Shown here in pieces: positions 42,336 through 50,521 of a stretch of DNA of 64,000 nt. The stretch spans positions 30,425 to 94,424 of the forward strand of contig JANMDQ010000026.1 in the NCBI GenBank assembly GCA_031376385.1, written 5' to 3'. This DNA comes from Aquisediminimonas sp031376385 (lineage in GTDB: Bacteria; Pseudomonadota; Alphaproteobacteria; Sphingomonadales; Sphingomonadaceae). Position 1 is the first letter of the stretch. Every line of letters starts with the position of its first letter. Below the pieces are notes generated by a model. That model made no database searches, was not told where the DNA came from, and worked only from the letters and a program-made list of their open reading frames with translations. The position numbers and the translations under genes were made by a program.

Positions 42336-43385
42336 TCAACTCGCACGTTCTTCATTTTCAACTTTTGCCGTTGTGATAGCTGCGTCGTCTGCTGTTCCAT
42401 TATCAGTATAGCTGATGTGACGGCGGGGTTGGCGGTTAACCCGCAGTGACAACACATCGCCGCGCGCATAATGGCCCACGGGATCAACCATCGCTTTGGT
42501 CATCATAATATATCCCAGATCAATATCGGCGTAGACAATTCCTTCCTGATCATGGGGAATGGGCGCGCTCAACTGGCGGCCATCAGGACCAAAGATTGCG
42601 GCGCTGCCCCCACCGGATTGACCCGTCTGCGGATCTACGATTGGGCCGAGGTCTGGGGCTCCAGCAAGAGACTCCAACGTTGCCGCGTCAATAACGCTTG
42701 TGGCAGCAAGGACAAAACACTGCCCCTCAATTGCGTACGATCGCGAAGCCGCCAGACAAGGCTCTGCGCTCAACGCATAATAATGATCGGTATTGACCGT
42801 AAACGCGGGCCACCCGGCAACATGGATTTGTTCGTGCTGGGCGTGCATCGCAAATTTCAACAGCGGTTGGATATGTTCATAGCAATTAAGCGCGCCTACA
42901 CGGACGCCGTCTGCGTTGGTGGTAACGATAATGTCTGACCCATCGCCTTCGCCGAACAACGCGCGCTCGACATGGGTTGGTTTGAGTTTGCGGCGCGTGA
43001 AATGGATGCTGCCATCGCGCGAGATAAAGCTTTGACCCATGTAGAGACTGCCATGATCACGCTCACTAAAGCCCATCACCACATCGATCCCGGCACGCTG
43101 GGCCGCAACAGCGATCGCCTTCAACTCAGGTCCATCCCGTTCGATACTGTTGGCATTGTACCGCGGCACAAATTGCATCGACCATCCTGGAGGGCCGAGC
43201 CACAGGAAATTGGGATATCCCGGCAACCATGTTTCAGGAAAGGCAATGAGGGTGGCGCCCTGACCGGCAGCCTCATCTATCAGACTGATCGCTTTGGCGA
43301 CTGAGCCCGACACGTCAAACGGAATCGGTGCTGCTTGAACAGCGGCAACCTTAAAGCATGGGGGGGCAGCAGGCACGTCGGTCAT
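42336..43385 (-). CDS. Nitrilase (second)
   Basis: A 349-residue carbon-nitrogen hydrolase. Counted from the upstream ATG at 43394, the triad is Glu54 (AFPETWLPGYPNF), Lys136 (TRRKLKPTHVER) and Cys171 (ALNCYEHIQPLLK). The LKPTHVER and C-Y/W-E-H-I-Q-P wording is that of aliphatic or cyanide-type nitrilases, unlike the first nitrilase at 27.8 kb (C-G-E-N-I-N), so the two should differ in substrate. It is transcribed away from an NmrA-like gene. AAAGGA lies 9 nt before ATG 43385, favouring it over 43394. It has the longer C-terminal tail usual in this subgroup. Confidence 0.88.
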   Translation of the reverse strand: MTDVPAAPPCFKVAAVQAAPIPFDVSGSVAKAISLIDEAAGQGATLIAFPETWLPGYPNFLWLGPPGWSMQFVPRYNANSIERDGPELKAIAVAAQRAGIDVVMGFSERDHGSLYMGQSFISRDGSIHFTRRKLKPTHVERALFGEGDGSDIIVTTNADGVRVGALNCYEHIQPLLKFAMHAQHEQIHVAGWPAFTVNTDHYYALSAEPCLAASRSYAIEGQCFVLAATSVIDAATLESLAGAPDLGPIVDPQTGQSGGGSAAIFGPDGRQLSAPIPHDQEGIVYADIDLGYIMMTKAMVDPVGHYARGDVLSLRVNRQPRRHISYTDNGTADDAAITTAKVENEERAS

Positions 43386-43583
43386 GTTACACATTCCTTT
43401 TGGAAACTTTGCACCTGTGCTGCGTATGAACCCCAGCGAAGAATGCCAAGCACAGACTTTGCGAGCGGCGCAGCCACTTCCATTTTACCGCAATATACGC
43501 GCCGTGGCAGGACCCTCGTTTCGCGGCTGACCTATCGGAAAGCGGGTGGCACGCCATAGTCTGATAGAGAAAGTGAGGCTGTA
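43386..43583. promoter_or_regulatory. Divergent region between nitrilase 2 and the NmrA-like gene
   Basis: About 0.2 kb with no gene. It should contain two promoters. I see no recognisable operator and no copy of the TTGACG-N5-TATAAT motif. A likely ribosome-binding site (GAGAAAGTGAGG) precedes the plus-strand gene. Confidence 0.35.
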
Positions 43584-44450
43584 ATGGACATCGCGATTAT
43601 CGGCGGTAGCGGCAAACTCGGATCAGCGACCGCTAGGAAGCTCCGCTCAGCTGGGCATAGAGTTCGTGTTATTTGCCGGACGCAAGCGGCAGTGCCCGAC
43701 GATCTTTCGGACTGTTTCTATCTGGGCAACTTGTCGGAAGCCGCCAGCCTTTTAGAGCCCCTGACCGGTGTTGACGCGCTGATGCTCATCACGCCATCGG
43801 TGGAACAGGAAACGCAAATGGGTTTGGCGGCTTTGGAGGTGGCGCAGACGGCAGGCATCAGAAAGCTTGTCTATATGGCGACGATGCACCCCGAGCTCAT
43901 GCAAGCCGTGCCTCATTTCGCCAATAAACTGCCGATCAAGCAAGCCGTAATTGACGGTTGGCAAAATCACGTCATCCTTCAGCCTAATTATTTCTTCCAG
44001 AATGATGATATGGTTATCCAAGCCATGATGCACGGCGGCGTGTTTCCGCTGCCGCTGGGGACGGCGGGCGTGGACGCGGTTAATGTTGACGATATTGCGG
44101 CAGTTGCAGCGATCGCATTAGGCAGCAATCAGATCGACGGACGGATTATACCGATCAGCGGCCGGGACCGGCTGACGGGACCCTCTATCGCCCAGACCTA
44201 CTCCGAGATTTTAGGGCAACCTGTGACTTATTGCGGTGATGATCTGACCGGCTTTGGCCGTTTGCTCAATCAGATCATGCCTGACGCATCGCCGTGGATG
44301 ATTGCGGATATGACCATGATGTTTAGAGAATTCCAGCGTCTAGGCGGACATGCGGAACCTGGCGACGTTGATATGTTGGAGGCCATCCTTGGCCGTCCAA
44401 CGCGACGCCACGCAGATTATGTGGCGGAGGTTGTTCGGCGTCATATTTGA
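43584..44450 (+). CDS. NmrA-like NAD(P)-binding protein (atypical SDR)
   Basis: A 288-residue atypical SDR. MDIAIIGGSGKLGSATARKL is the NAD(P) loop of the NmrA/TMR-like group, followed by DALMLITPSVEQE and KLVYMATMHPEL; the Tyr-x3-Lys catalytic pair of classical SDRs is not obvious. Family members are NAD(P)H-dependent reductases of quinones or isoflavone-like compounds, or redox sensors. It faces nitrilase 2 and converges on the exported hydrolase gene. Function is therefore open: either a reductase step for a hydrophobic aromatic or a sensor. Confidence 0.78.
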   Translation: MDIAIIGGSGKLGSATARKLRSAGHRVRVICRTQAAVPDDLSDCFYLGNLSEAASLLEPLTGVDALMLITPSVEQETQMGLAALEVAQTAGIRKLVYMATMHPELMQAVPHFANKLPIKQAVIDGWQNHVILQPNYFFQNDDMVIQAMMHGGVFPLPLGTAGVDAVNVDDIAAVAAIALGSNQIDGRIIPISGRDRLTGPSIAQTYSEILGQPVTYCGDDLTGFGRLLNQIMPDASPWMIADMTMMFREFQRLGGHAEPGDVDMLEAILGRPTRRHADYVAEVVRRHI

Positions 44451-44536
44451 TGATCGATGCGTTGCTCTCATCAGGCTAGCGCTCAATAATGCAGGCCAAA
44501 GCGACCGGTTGATCCGCCGTTATCACGGATCCCAAT

Positions 44537-45880
44537 TTATTGACTTGCTTGACTGCTCTGCCCCTTCGACGCTTGGCGCATTTCCAGCCCAAGTGCCCAG
44601 CGGCGTTGAAAACCGCGCCAATATTTTGGTTGTTTGTCACCCGCCAATGTTCCCCCCACACTTTCGCCAAATCCTGTTGGCCAATCCCCATCACCCGCAA
44701 CTTCAGTGGGCAGGTTGAGATAGGCAGCCTTGGACTTGTCCCCCTTGAGGTGGAGATCGAGGAACGCCCGGATGAAATGCTGATTGATCATGTTGATCCG
44801 TTCCTGCCGCCAGACCGGCTCATTCATGAATTCGATGACAGGAAAAGCAGTTTTCGACGTGGACGGGACTGGATTACCGATAATGTTATGACGAGCATCG
44901 CGAAAGACCAGCATATGGCGATCTGTGCCGGTCAGCTGATCGAAAATCCATGAAACACCTTGTTTGAAATTCACGATATCGTCCTGATCACCATCGATGA
45001 CGAGGGTTGGCGCCGTGATGCGCGACAGGCTTTGCGCCGTCCATACGCGACTATCGGGCTGGCCACCCCAAGGTGCCAAGACGATCAGTGCGTCAATTTT
45101 CGCTGCTATATCTGGCGCTGCTGTAGTGAGGATTTTCTGCGCAGAGCCAGGCAATTGGCCAATGGTTTTGCTGGTAGGATCATAGCTGGCCCCCGCCGTC
45201 GACAGCGCGCCATAGCCGCCCATGGAATAGCCCAGCATGGCCACTTTATCCGGGTCAATGTTCAGATTGTCTGCGTCTTGCAGCAAGCGCGTGAGCACTT
45301 GACGCTGATCCTGCGTGCGGTTGAGAAGGACATTGGCAAATGACAGAAGAAAGTCACTTTTGGATGCAATCGCCTGATCAGCATGGTCAATCGACGCCAC
45401 AATATATCCGTGCGTGGCCAGCATTTCCCCCAAGTTACTAAATTGCGTATTCCAGCCGCCAAAGCCGTGGGACATAAGCACTAAGGGAAATCGCTTTGCA
45501 GCGAGTGGCTTTGCACCCGACGCAGCAATTCCAGGCATTGTGATTTCAAAAGGCGGTTGCCCCGGGCCGTTGAAGCTATGCGTGTAACGCGTTGGCGCCG
45601 CGGATGCCGCCCCTCTTGCCGGATACCAAATCCGAACTTTCAAAAGGCGGTCTTCAACAGGCAGAGCGCCCGTCACGGCTCCGAACGTTGAAATGCGCGT
45701 GCGGTTGGGGAAGACATAATCCTGTTCGGTCGTGCCAATCGCGTAATCGCCCATGCGGCCAAGTTCTGGGGCTTCGCCGGTTGGCCCGGGTGCGTCTGGA
45801 ATATGATCAGCCGCCGCCAGTGTGACCGCACCGACGGTGAGGAGGCCAATTAGGCCGTAAGCAACATAGCGTTTTTTCAT
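44537..45880 (-). CDS. Exported alpha/beta hydrolase (PAF-acetylhydrolase/dienelactone-hydrolase-like)
   Basis: A 447-residue hydrolase with a signal peptide (MKKRYVAYGLIGLLTVGAVT), so it is probably periplasmic or membrane-attached. FPLVLMSHGFGGWNTQ is the oxyanion region, the nucleophile is in MLGYSMGGYG, and Asp (VIDGDQDDIVNF) and His (FRDARHNIIG) complete the triad. It resembles large secreted esterases more than cytoplasmic dienelactone hydrolases. It may free an acid from an ester before uptake. In-frame sequence upstream to a TTG at 45916 is part of the promoter and operator, so ATG 45880 is taken as start. It is divergent from a GPH-type symporter. Confidence 0.8.
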   Translation of the reverse strand: MKKRYVAYGLIGLLTVGAVTLAAADHIPDAPGPTGEAPELGRMGDYAIGTTEQDYVFPNRTRISTFGAVTGALPVEDRLLKVRIWYPARGAASAAPTRYTHSFNGPGQPPFEITMPGIAASGAKPLAAKRFPLVLMSHGFGGWNTQFSNLGEMLATHGYIVASIDHADQAIASKSDFLLSFANVLLNRTQDQRQVLTRLLQDADNLNIDPDKVAMLGYSMGGYGALSTAGASYDPTSKTIGQLPGSAQKILTTAAPDIAAKIDALIVLAPWGGQPDSRVWTAQSLSRITAPTLVIDGDQDDIVNFKQGVSWIFDQLTGTDRHMLVFRDARHNIIGNPVPSTSKTAFPVIEFMNEPVWRQERINMINQHFIRAFLDLHLKGDKSKAAYLNLPTEVAGDGDWPTGFGESVGGTLAGDKQPKYWRGFQRRWALGLEMRQASKGQSSQASQ

Positions 45881-45957
45881 CAGGCTGAAACTGTCATTTA
45901 TTATACTCTTCGTCAATAATATTGTGATCGAGGCAGAGCTGCGCTAAAGACCCTATA
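45881..45957. promoter_or_regulatory. Divergent promoter region, exported hydrolase versus GPH symporter
   Basis: Only 77 bp separate the two starts. The shared motif copy at 45900-45916 fills its centre, so one regulator could control both genes. The likely regulator is the TetR protein encoded just beyond the symporter. Confidence 0.5.
45900..45916 (-). promoter_or_regulatory. Shared 17-bp motif, copy 1 (TTGACG-N5-TATAAT)
   Basis: On the minus strand this reads TTGACGAAGAGTATAAT. The same arrangement occurs at 48791-48807 and twice at 53856-53901. The 5-nt spacing rules out a normal sigma-70 -35/-10 pair, so an operator is more likely. Confidence 0.55.
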
Positions 45958-47304
45958 ATGAGGGAGAGTAAAGTGAAATTGCCCACCACCATGCTGCTGG
46001 CCTATGCCAGCTTGCAATTTCCGTTGGCGATGATCGGCCTTCCGCTGGCCATCTATCTGGCACCCTTTTATGCAGGTGAACTCGGGCTGCCGCTGGGTGC
46101 GCTGGGTCTGGCCATGGTGCTGGCGCGCATGTCTGATCTTGTGACGGATCCGATCATCGGCACGCTAACTGACCGGTGGCAGCCCGCGATTGGCCGCCGC
46201 AAGGTATGGGTGCCGATAGGAGTGACTGCCCTTGGGTCTGGTGTCTGGCTTTTACTCAATCCACCGCCGGGCATTGGCATGGCATATTTCTTGGCGACAT
46301 TGGCGCTGACCTATTTGGGCTTCACTATGACCCGCCTACCCTATCATGCGTGGGGCGGGGAGTTATCGGACAGCTATGCTGAACGGACGCGCATTACATC
46401 ATTTCGCCAAACCGCCAGTTTGGGGGGATTGATCCTCGCAACGCTGGTGCCTGCGTGGGTACTCACCCGTCCTGGCGCGACAGCAGCGGATGTGCTGTTC
46501 GCCATGAGCATCTCGATGATCACCGTTCTGCCAATTTGTGCGGCCTTCCTGTATGTCTGCGTTCCGGATCGGCCCGCTGCAGTTCATGCGGACCGGGTCG
46601 ACTGGAAACGCACTATGCGGCAGCTGCGGCGCAACGGACCGTTTGTCAGGCTGGCGATCATCCTGCTCCTCGGCTTCATCGCAGAGACATTTCGTGTCAC
46701 TATCACGCTATTTTTTGCGCGGGATGTGATCGGTGTCAGCAATGTTGGCATCATCTATGTTTATTATTTTGTCATGGGGCTGATCGCTGTTCCATTTTGG
46801 TGGTGGGTCAGCAACAGGTGGGGTAAGCACCGCGCGCTTGCAGGCGCGTTCGGCATCGTCATCGCCACAAATGCGAGTATTTTCTTTCTCCACCACGGAC
46901 AGGTTGGACTGTTTACAGCTCTGTTTGTATCGAAGGGATTTTGCTTTGGCGCGCTGGAACTGGTGCCAGCCGCCATGATGGCTGATGCAGCTGATGTAGA
47001 CACGGTGCACAGCCGCGAACGGCGTCAGGGCTTGCTGTTCGCTGTCATGGGCATGGTGGTCAATTTCGGGCAGGCCGTGGGCCAGGGCCTCTCGCTCGGC
47101 TTGCTGGACTTGATTGGTTATCAGGCGAAGGGCGGCAATGACGGCGATCACCTGCTCTGGTTGCAGAGCCTTTACGCGTTATTTCCGCTGCTCTTCCTGA
47201 TTCCTGCGTTATGGTTGATCCTGGGATATCCGCTCACGGCCAAACGGCACGCCCGGATCCGTGCGCATCTTGATCAAAGGTTGATCCGATCAAGCCTCAC
47301 CTGA
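45958..47304 (+). CDS. GPH-type (MelB-like) MFS symporter
   Basis: A 448-residue inner-membrane transporter with about 12 helices. The cytoplasmic signature RMSDLVTDPIIGTLTDRW and GRRKVWVPIG identify the glycoside-pentoside-hexuronide:cation symporter branch of the MFS, of which MelB is the model. In sphingomonads such proteins accompany catabolic genes and need not carry sugars. It is divergent from the exported hydrolase and ends 15 bp inside the tail of the TetR gene on the other strand. Import of the hydrolase product with H+ or Na+ is a reasonable guess. Confidence 0.82.
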   Translation: MRESKVKLPTTMLLAYASLQFPLAMIGLPLAIYLAPFYAGELGLPLGALGLAMVLARMSDLVTDPIIGTLTDRWQPAIGRRKVWVPIGVTALGSGVWLLLNPPPGIGMAYFLATLALTYLGFTMTRLPYHAWGGELSDSYAERTRITSFRQTASLGGLILATLVPAWVLTRPGATAADVLFAMSISMITVLPICAAFLYVCVPDRPAAVHADRVDWKRTMRQLRRNGPFVRLAIILLLGFIAETFRVTITLFFARDVIGVSNVGIIYVYYFVMGLIAVPFWWWVSNRWGKHRALAGAFGIVIATNASIFFLHHGQVGLFTALFVSKGFCFGALELVPAAMMADAADVDTVHSRERRQGLLFAVMGMVVNFGQAVGQGLSLGLLDLIGYQAKGGNDGDHLLWLQSLYALFPLLFLIPALWLILGYPLTAKRHARIRAHLDQRLIRSSLT

Positions 47305-47916
47305 TGTGCCAAGTGCGCGACCCGCGCCGATGATCATCTTCACCGTGATATCGACGATATGGTCATGGTCAGATGCATCTTGCTGCAACATTCGGGCGGC
47401 GGCACCAGTAATCCCCATCAATATGTCTGCTGCCACTGGCCCCACATCGAAAGGCACGCCGAACGCAGCACTCATCTTATTACCAAAATAGGTCGCGGTC
47501 GCTTTGCGGTTTTCCTTTTGCAAATCAGCCACATTTTCGGCGACTTGCGGCTCATGCAGAAGCCGCTGGATCAGCAGGCCCTTGGCAATGTAGCGATCAA
47601 TAAAGTCGAGCGTGGTGCGGCGGACAAGCGCTTCGACGCTTTCATCGTCATCAAAGCTAATATCAACTGGCTGGAAGGCTGGAAACTCTCTGATCAAAAG
47701 CTGCGCCAGCAAATTCGCACGATTGTCAAAATAGGCATAGACCAAAGGCTTGGATACGCCTGCCTCTCGGCCAACCCGTTCCATGCTGACCGCCGACACG
47801 CCTTCTTCAACAATAACCCGTGCCGTCGCATCAAGGATCAGTTGAGCCCTGTCTTGCGGAGACATGCGCCGCCGGATCGTTTCTGTGGTGGAGGCGGCTA
47901 ATGCAACATCATTCAT
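47290..47916 (-). CDS. TetR family transcriptional regulator
   Basis: A 208-residue repressor. The N-terminal HTH spans ILDATARVIVEEGVSAVSME followed by RVGREAGVSKPLVYAYFDNR, a typical TetR recognition helix. The C-terminal ligand domain has no cofactor motif. It is transcribed in the same direction as, and 57 bp after, the SDR at 47.97 kb, and overlaps the symporter tail by 15 bp. The motif TTGACG-N5-TATAAT at three nearby promoter regions is a candidate operator, although it is not a clear palindrome. ATG 47916 is preferred; a longer frame to 47970 lacks TetR similarity. Confidence 0.85.
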   Translation of the reverse strand: MNDVALAASTTETIRRRMSPQDRAQLILDATARVIVEEGVSAVSMERVGREAGVSKPLVYAYFDNRANLLAQLLIREFPAFQPVDISFDDDESVEALVRRTTLDFIDRYIAKGLLIQRLLHEPQVAENVADLQKENRKATATYFGNKMSAAFGVPFDVGPVAADILMGITGAAARMLQQDASDHDHIVDITVKMIIGAGRALGTSGEA

Positions 47917-47973
47917 GACAACGCGTCTAGCACGGCCATTTTTTCTTTCCAACGCCCGGAAGATGGCCAATCA

Positions 47974-48741
47974 TTAGAAATTGGCCGTCTTGAGAGCACC
48001 ACCGTCGATCCTGAAATTTGCCCCCGTGACATAGCTGGCCGCCGGACTGGCGAGGAACACCGTGACTTTCGCCACTTCTTCATCCGTGCCAAGCCGTCCC
48101 ATCGCAGGAAGTTGCGCTGCCCGTTCCAGCATTGCTGGGTTGGCTTGTCCGACTTGATCCCAAAAGCCACCGGGAAATAAAATCGGCCCAGGCGACACCG
48201 CGTTAACGCGGATATTGCTCTTGGCCAATTGCGCCGCCCATTGACCAACCAGATTGACAAGCCCTGCTTTCATCGCGCCATAAGCCTCCTCCATCGGCGG
48301 CAAGGTGGTGAGCGAGGCCGCGATAGAAGCGATAAAAACAGCACTTCCGCCGCCGCCAGTTTTGAAATGGGGCTTCGCCAGTTGCATTAGTGTGACGTGT
48401 TGCATGAAGTCTGCTGCAAATGTATCTTCCCACCAAGTCGGGCTTTCTGGCGACAGGCGCGTCGACACGTTGCTGATGACAATATCAACGCCGCCCATCG
48501 CACTTGCCATGGCATTGAACCAATCGGTCAAGGCATCCTTGTCACGCACATCCAAGGCAGAACCGTGGGCGTCGACGCCGAGAGCGCGAAATTCTGCCAA
48601 AGCCTCACCCAGAGTATCTTCGCCCCGCGCGCAAGTTGCAACGATCGCGCCTTCGCGCGCGAAGTGACCGCAGATCGCGCGACCAATCCCACGGCTACCG
48701 CCGGTGACGATGACGCGTTTACCGTTGAGATTGAGGTCCAT
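47974..48741 (-). CDS. Short-chain dehydrogenase/reductase (SDR)
   Basis: A 255-residue SDR. It has TGGSRGIGRAICGHFAREG, an S-N-V at the usual N-N-A site (IVISNVSTRLS), the catalytic Ser in FIASIAASLT, and Tyr-x3-Lys in EAYGAMKAGL, where the Tyr context is variant but retained. The C-terminal loop reads GANFRIDGGALK. The substrate is a hydroxy or keto group of a pathway intermediate. It is divergent from another SDR across 117 bp that hold one copy of the shared motif and precedes the TetR gene. It differs enough from the 48.9-kb SDR not to be a recent duplicate. Confidence 0.83.
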   Translation of the reverse strand: MDLNLNGKRVIVTGGSRGIGRAICGHFAREGAIVATCARGEDTLGEALAEFRALGVDAHGSALDVRDKDALTDWFNAMASAMGGVDIVISNVSTRLSPESPTWWEDTFAADFMQHVTLMQLAKPHFKTGGGGSAVFIASIAASLTTLPPMEEAYGAMKAGLVNLVGQWAAQLAKSNIRVNAVSPGPILFPGGFWDQVGQANPAMLERAAQLPAMGRLGTDEEVAKVTVFLASPAASYVTGANFRIDGGALKTANF

Positions 48742-48858
48742 GATGCTCTCCTTATTCTGATTTGCCGCAGTGCCGATTTGGGTGTTGCTAATGACGAATT
48801 ATATAATAAAGATATGTAGAACGATTGCAACGCTGCACGCAGAGGGAAAAATAAGGGA
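48742..48858. promoter_or_regulatory. Divergent promoter region between two SDR genes
   Basis: 117 bp separate the minus-strand SDR/TetR unit from the plus-strand SDR/hydrolase/VOC unit. It holds copy 2 of the shared motif near its centre. No other feature is recognisable. Confidence 0.5.
48791..48807 (+). promoter_or_regulatory. Shared 17-bp motif, copy 2 (one mismatch)
   Basis: On the plus strand this reads ATGACGAATTATATAAT, differing from TTGACG-N5-TATAAT only at the first base. It lies between two divergent SDR genes. Confidence 0.5.
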
Positions 48859-49638
48859 ATGCAAGACACTGGGCCTCTTTTTGGCAAAGTCGCGTTGGTA
48901 ACCGGGGCGACGAAAGGAATTGGCCTTGCGATTTCGGAACGCTTGGCCAGGGGCGGCGCAGATATTGTGGCATTTGATTTACCTACGGCTGATTTCCAGC
49001 AGCTGACTGACAGGATTGCGGCGCTCGGTTGCCGGTTAGCGATCATCAACGGTGATGTGGCCAGCACTCAATCATGGATGGAATCCTGTTCGACAGTCTC
49101 AGCGAAGTTTGGCCGACTTGACATGCTCATCAATAACGCGGGCATTTCCGGCTATCTGGGATCTCTTATCGACTATCCTGACGATGATTTCGATGCGGTC
49201 ATGGCCGTCAACACACGCGGCGTTTTTCTGGGCATGAAATATTGCATTCCGCTTCTCAAAATTCAGGGCGGGAGCATCGTAAATATCTCTTCAGTGTCCG
49301 GTTTGGGCGGCGGCCCCGGCCTTATCGGATATACTGCAAGCAAACATGCCGTGATTGGCCTGACCAAATCTGCGGCATCAGAATTTGCCAGCGCAGGAAT
49401 CCGTATCAACGCTGTCTGCCCTGCCCCAATCCAGACCGACATGATGGATGCATTAGCACGGGAAAAAATGCCAGACGATCCTGAGGCCTTCGCGCGAAGT
49501 TTCAAGAAGGGCCTGCCAATGGGTCGCTACGGCGAACCGGATGAAGTGGCCAATGCGGTCGCTTTCCTCGTTGGCCCAGAGGCAAGCTTTATCACAGGCG
49601 CCATCATTCCGGTTGATGGTGGTGACTCAGCACGCTGA
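48859..49638 (+). CDS. Short-chain dehydrogenase/reductase (SDR)
   Basis: A 259-residue classical SDR: TGATKGIGLAISERLARGG, NNAGISGYLG, Ser in VNISSVSGLGG, Tyr-x3-Lys in GYTASKHAVI, and the C-terminal TGAIIPVDGGDSAR. An Asp after strand two (VAFDLPTA) favours NAD(H). It is the first of a three-gene plus-strand unit with an epoxide-hydrolase-like enzyme and a VOC protein. It might oxidise an alcohol or dihydrodiol. The downstream gene begins within its last codons. Confidence 0.85.
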   Translation: MQDTGPLFGKVALVTGATKGIGLAISERLARGGADIVAFDLPTADFQQLTDRIAALGCRLAIINGDVASTQSWMESCSTVSAKFGRLDMLINNAGISGYLGSLIDYPDDDFDAVMAVNTRGVFLGMKYCIPLLKIQGGSIVNISSVSGLGGGPGLIGYTASKHAVIGLTKSAASEFASAGIRINAVCPAPIQTDMMDALAREKMPDDPEAFARSFKKGLPMGRYGEPDEVANAVAFLVGPEASFITGAIIPVDGGDSAR

Positions 49639-50521
49639 CGCCTTTGCCTCTGCATATCAATTTGTGCAGAATGGCCCCGTTCGATTGGCCGTTGAGACGC
49701 TGGGCCCGCCCGACGCGCCGCCTATCCTCTTTTTGCACGGCTTTCCTGAACACCGCGGCGCTTGGCGTGCGATCGCCAGACGCCTCGCAAAAGAATTTTA
49801 TTGCATCCTTCCTGACCTGCGCGGCTACGGTGCGTCGGATAAGCCGGAAGACGTGTCGGACTATGCCGTGGCAGCGTTATTGACCGACGTAGAGGCGCTG
49901 GTCAATTTTGCAGGGACCGGTCGCATTGCTGTTGCCGGCCATGATTGGGGTGGCATCCTGGCATGGTGGTTTGCGGCGCGCTTTCCTGAACGGGTTGAGC
50001 GGCTGATCATTGCCAATGCGCCGCATCCCGAACTATTCCAACGCCGTATCGTCGACGATCCGGCCCAGCGTGTTGCGTCACAATATCTCACTAAGTTCCG
50101 CAAAGCAGGCGCATGTGATGAGCTTCTAAAGGATGGCGCACCCGCGCTTTGGGATCGGCTGTTTGCCAGCAATGCCGCCTATACTGCAGATCAGCGCACC
50201 GAATATATTGCAGCGTGGGAAATTCCGGGCGCCATGGCAGCGATGCTAAAATGGTATCAGGCATCTCCCATAGTGGTGCCAAATACAACAATCTCAGCAG
50301 AAATACAGGGTTGGGCCGGCGCCGACAGTCTCATTGTTCATGTGCCTGCACTCATTTTTTGGGGTCTCAAAGACAGTGTTTTTATGCCGATATGCCTAAA
50401 CGAACTTCAGACCATCGCACCAGATCACAAAGTGCATTCGTTTGAAGATGGCAGTCATGCGATCATTCATGAAAAACCATTGGAACTCGCGCAGGCGATC
50501 AGGAGTTTTCTGAACCCATGA
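49616..50521 (+). CDS. Epoxide hydrolase-like alpha/beta hydrolase
   Basis: About 301 residues with the alpha/beta hydrolase fold. The oxyanion motif is FLHGFPEHRGAW, the nucleophile is Asp in VAGHDWGGILAW, Asp is in FWGLKDSVFMP, and the base His is in FEDGSHAIIHEKP. HGFPE plus GHDWGG is the pattern of soluble epoxide hydrolases and some haloacid or haloalkane dehalogenases; the W-x-x-N dehalogenase pair is not apparent. It would open an epoxide to a diol. ATG 49616 overlaps the SDR by 23 bp; GTG codons at 49619 and 49622 are alternatives. The next gene overlaps its stop by 4 bp. Confidence 0.82.
   Translation: MVVTQHADAFASAYQFVQNGPVRLAVETLGPPDAPPILFLHGFPEHRGAWRAIARRLAKEFYCILPDLRGYGASDKPEDVSDYAVAALLTDVEALVNFAGTGRIAVAGHDWGGILAWWFAARFPERVERLIIANAPHPELFQRRIVDDPAQRVASQYLTKFRKAGACDELLKDGAPALWDRLFASNAAYTADQRTEYIAAWEIPGAMAAMLKWYQASPIVVPNTTISAEIQGWAGADSLIVHVPALIFWGLKDSVFMPICLNELQTIAPDHKVHSFEDGSHAIIHEKPLELAQAIRSFLNP

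Noticed and set aside
45900..45916. TTGACG...TATAAT as an ordinary sigma-70 promoter
   Set aside because: The spacing is 5 nt, where about 17 nt is needed. The repeated occurrence fits an operator better.
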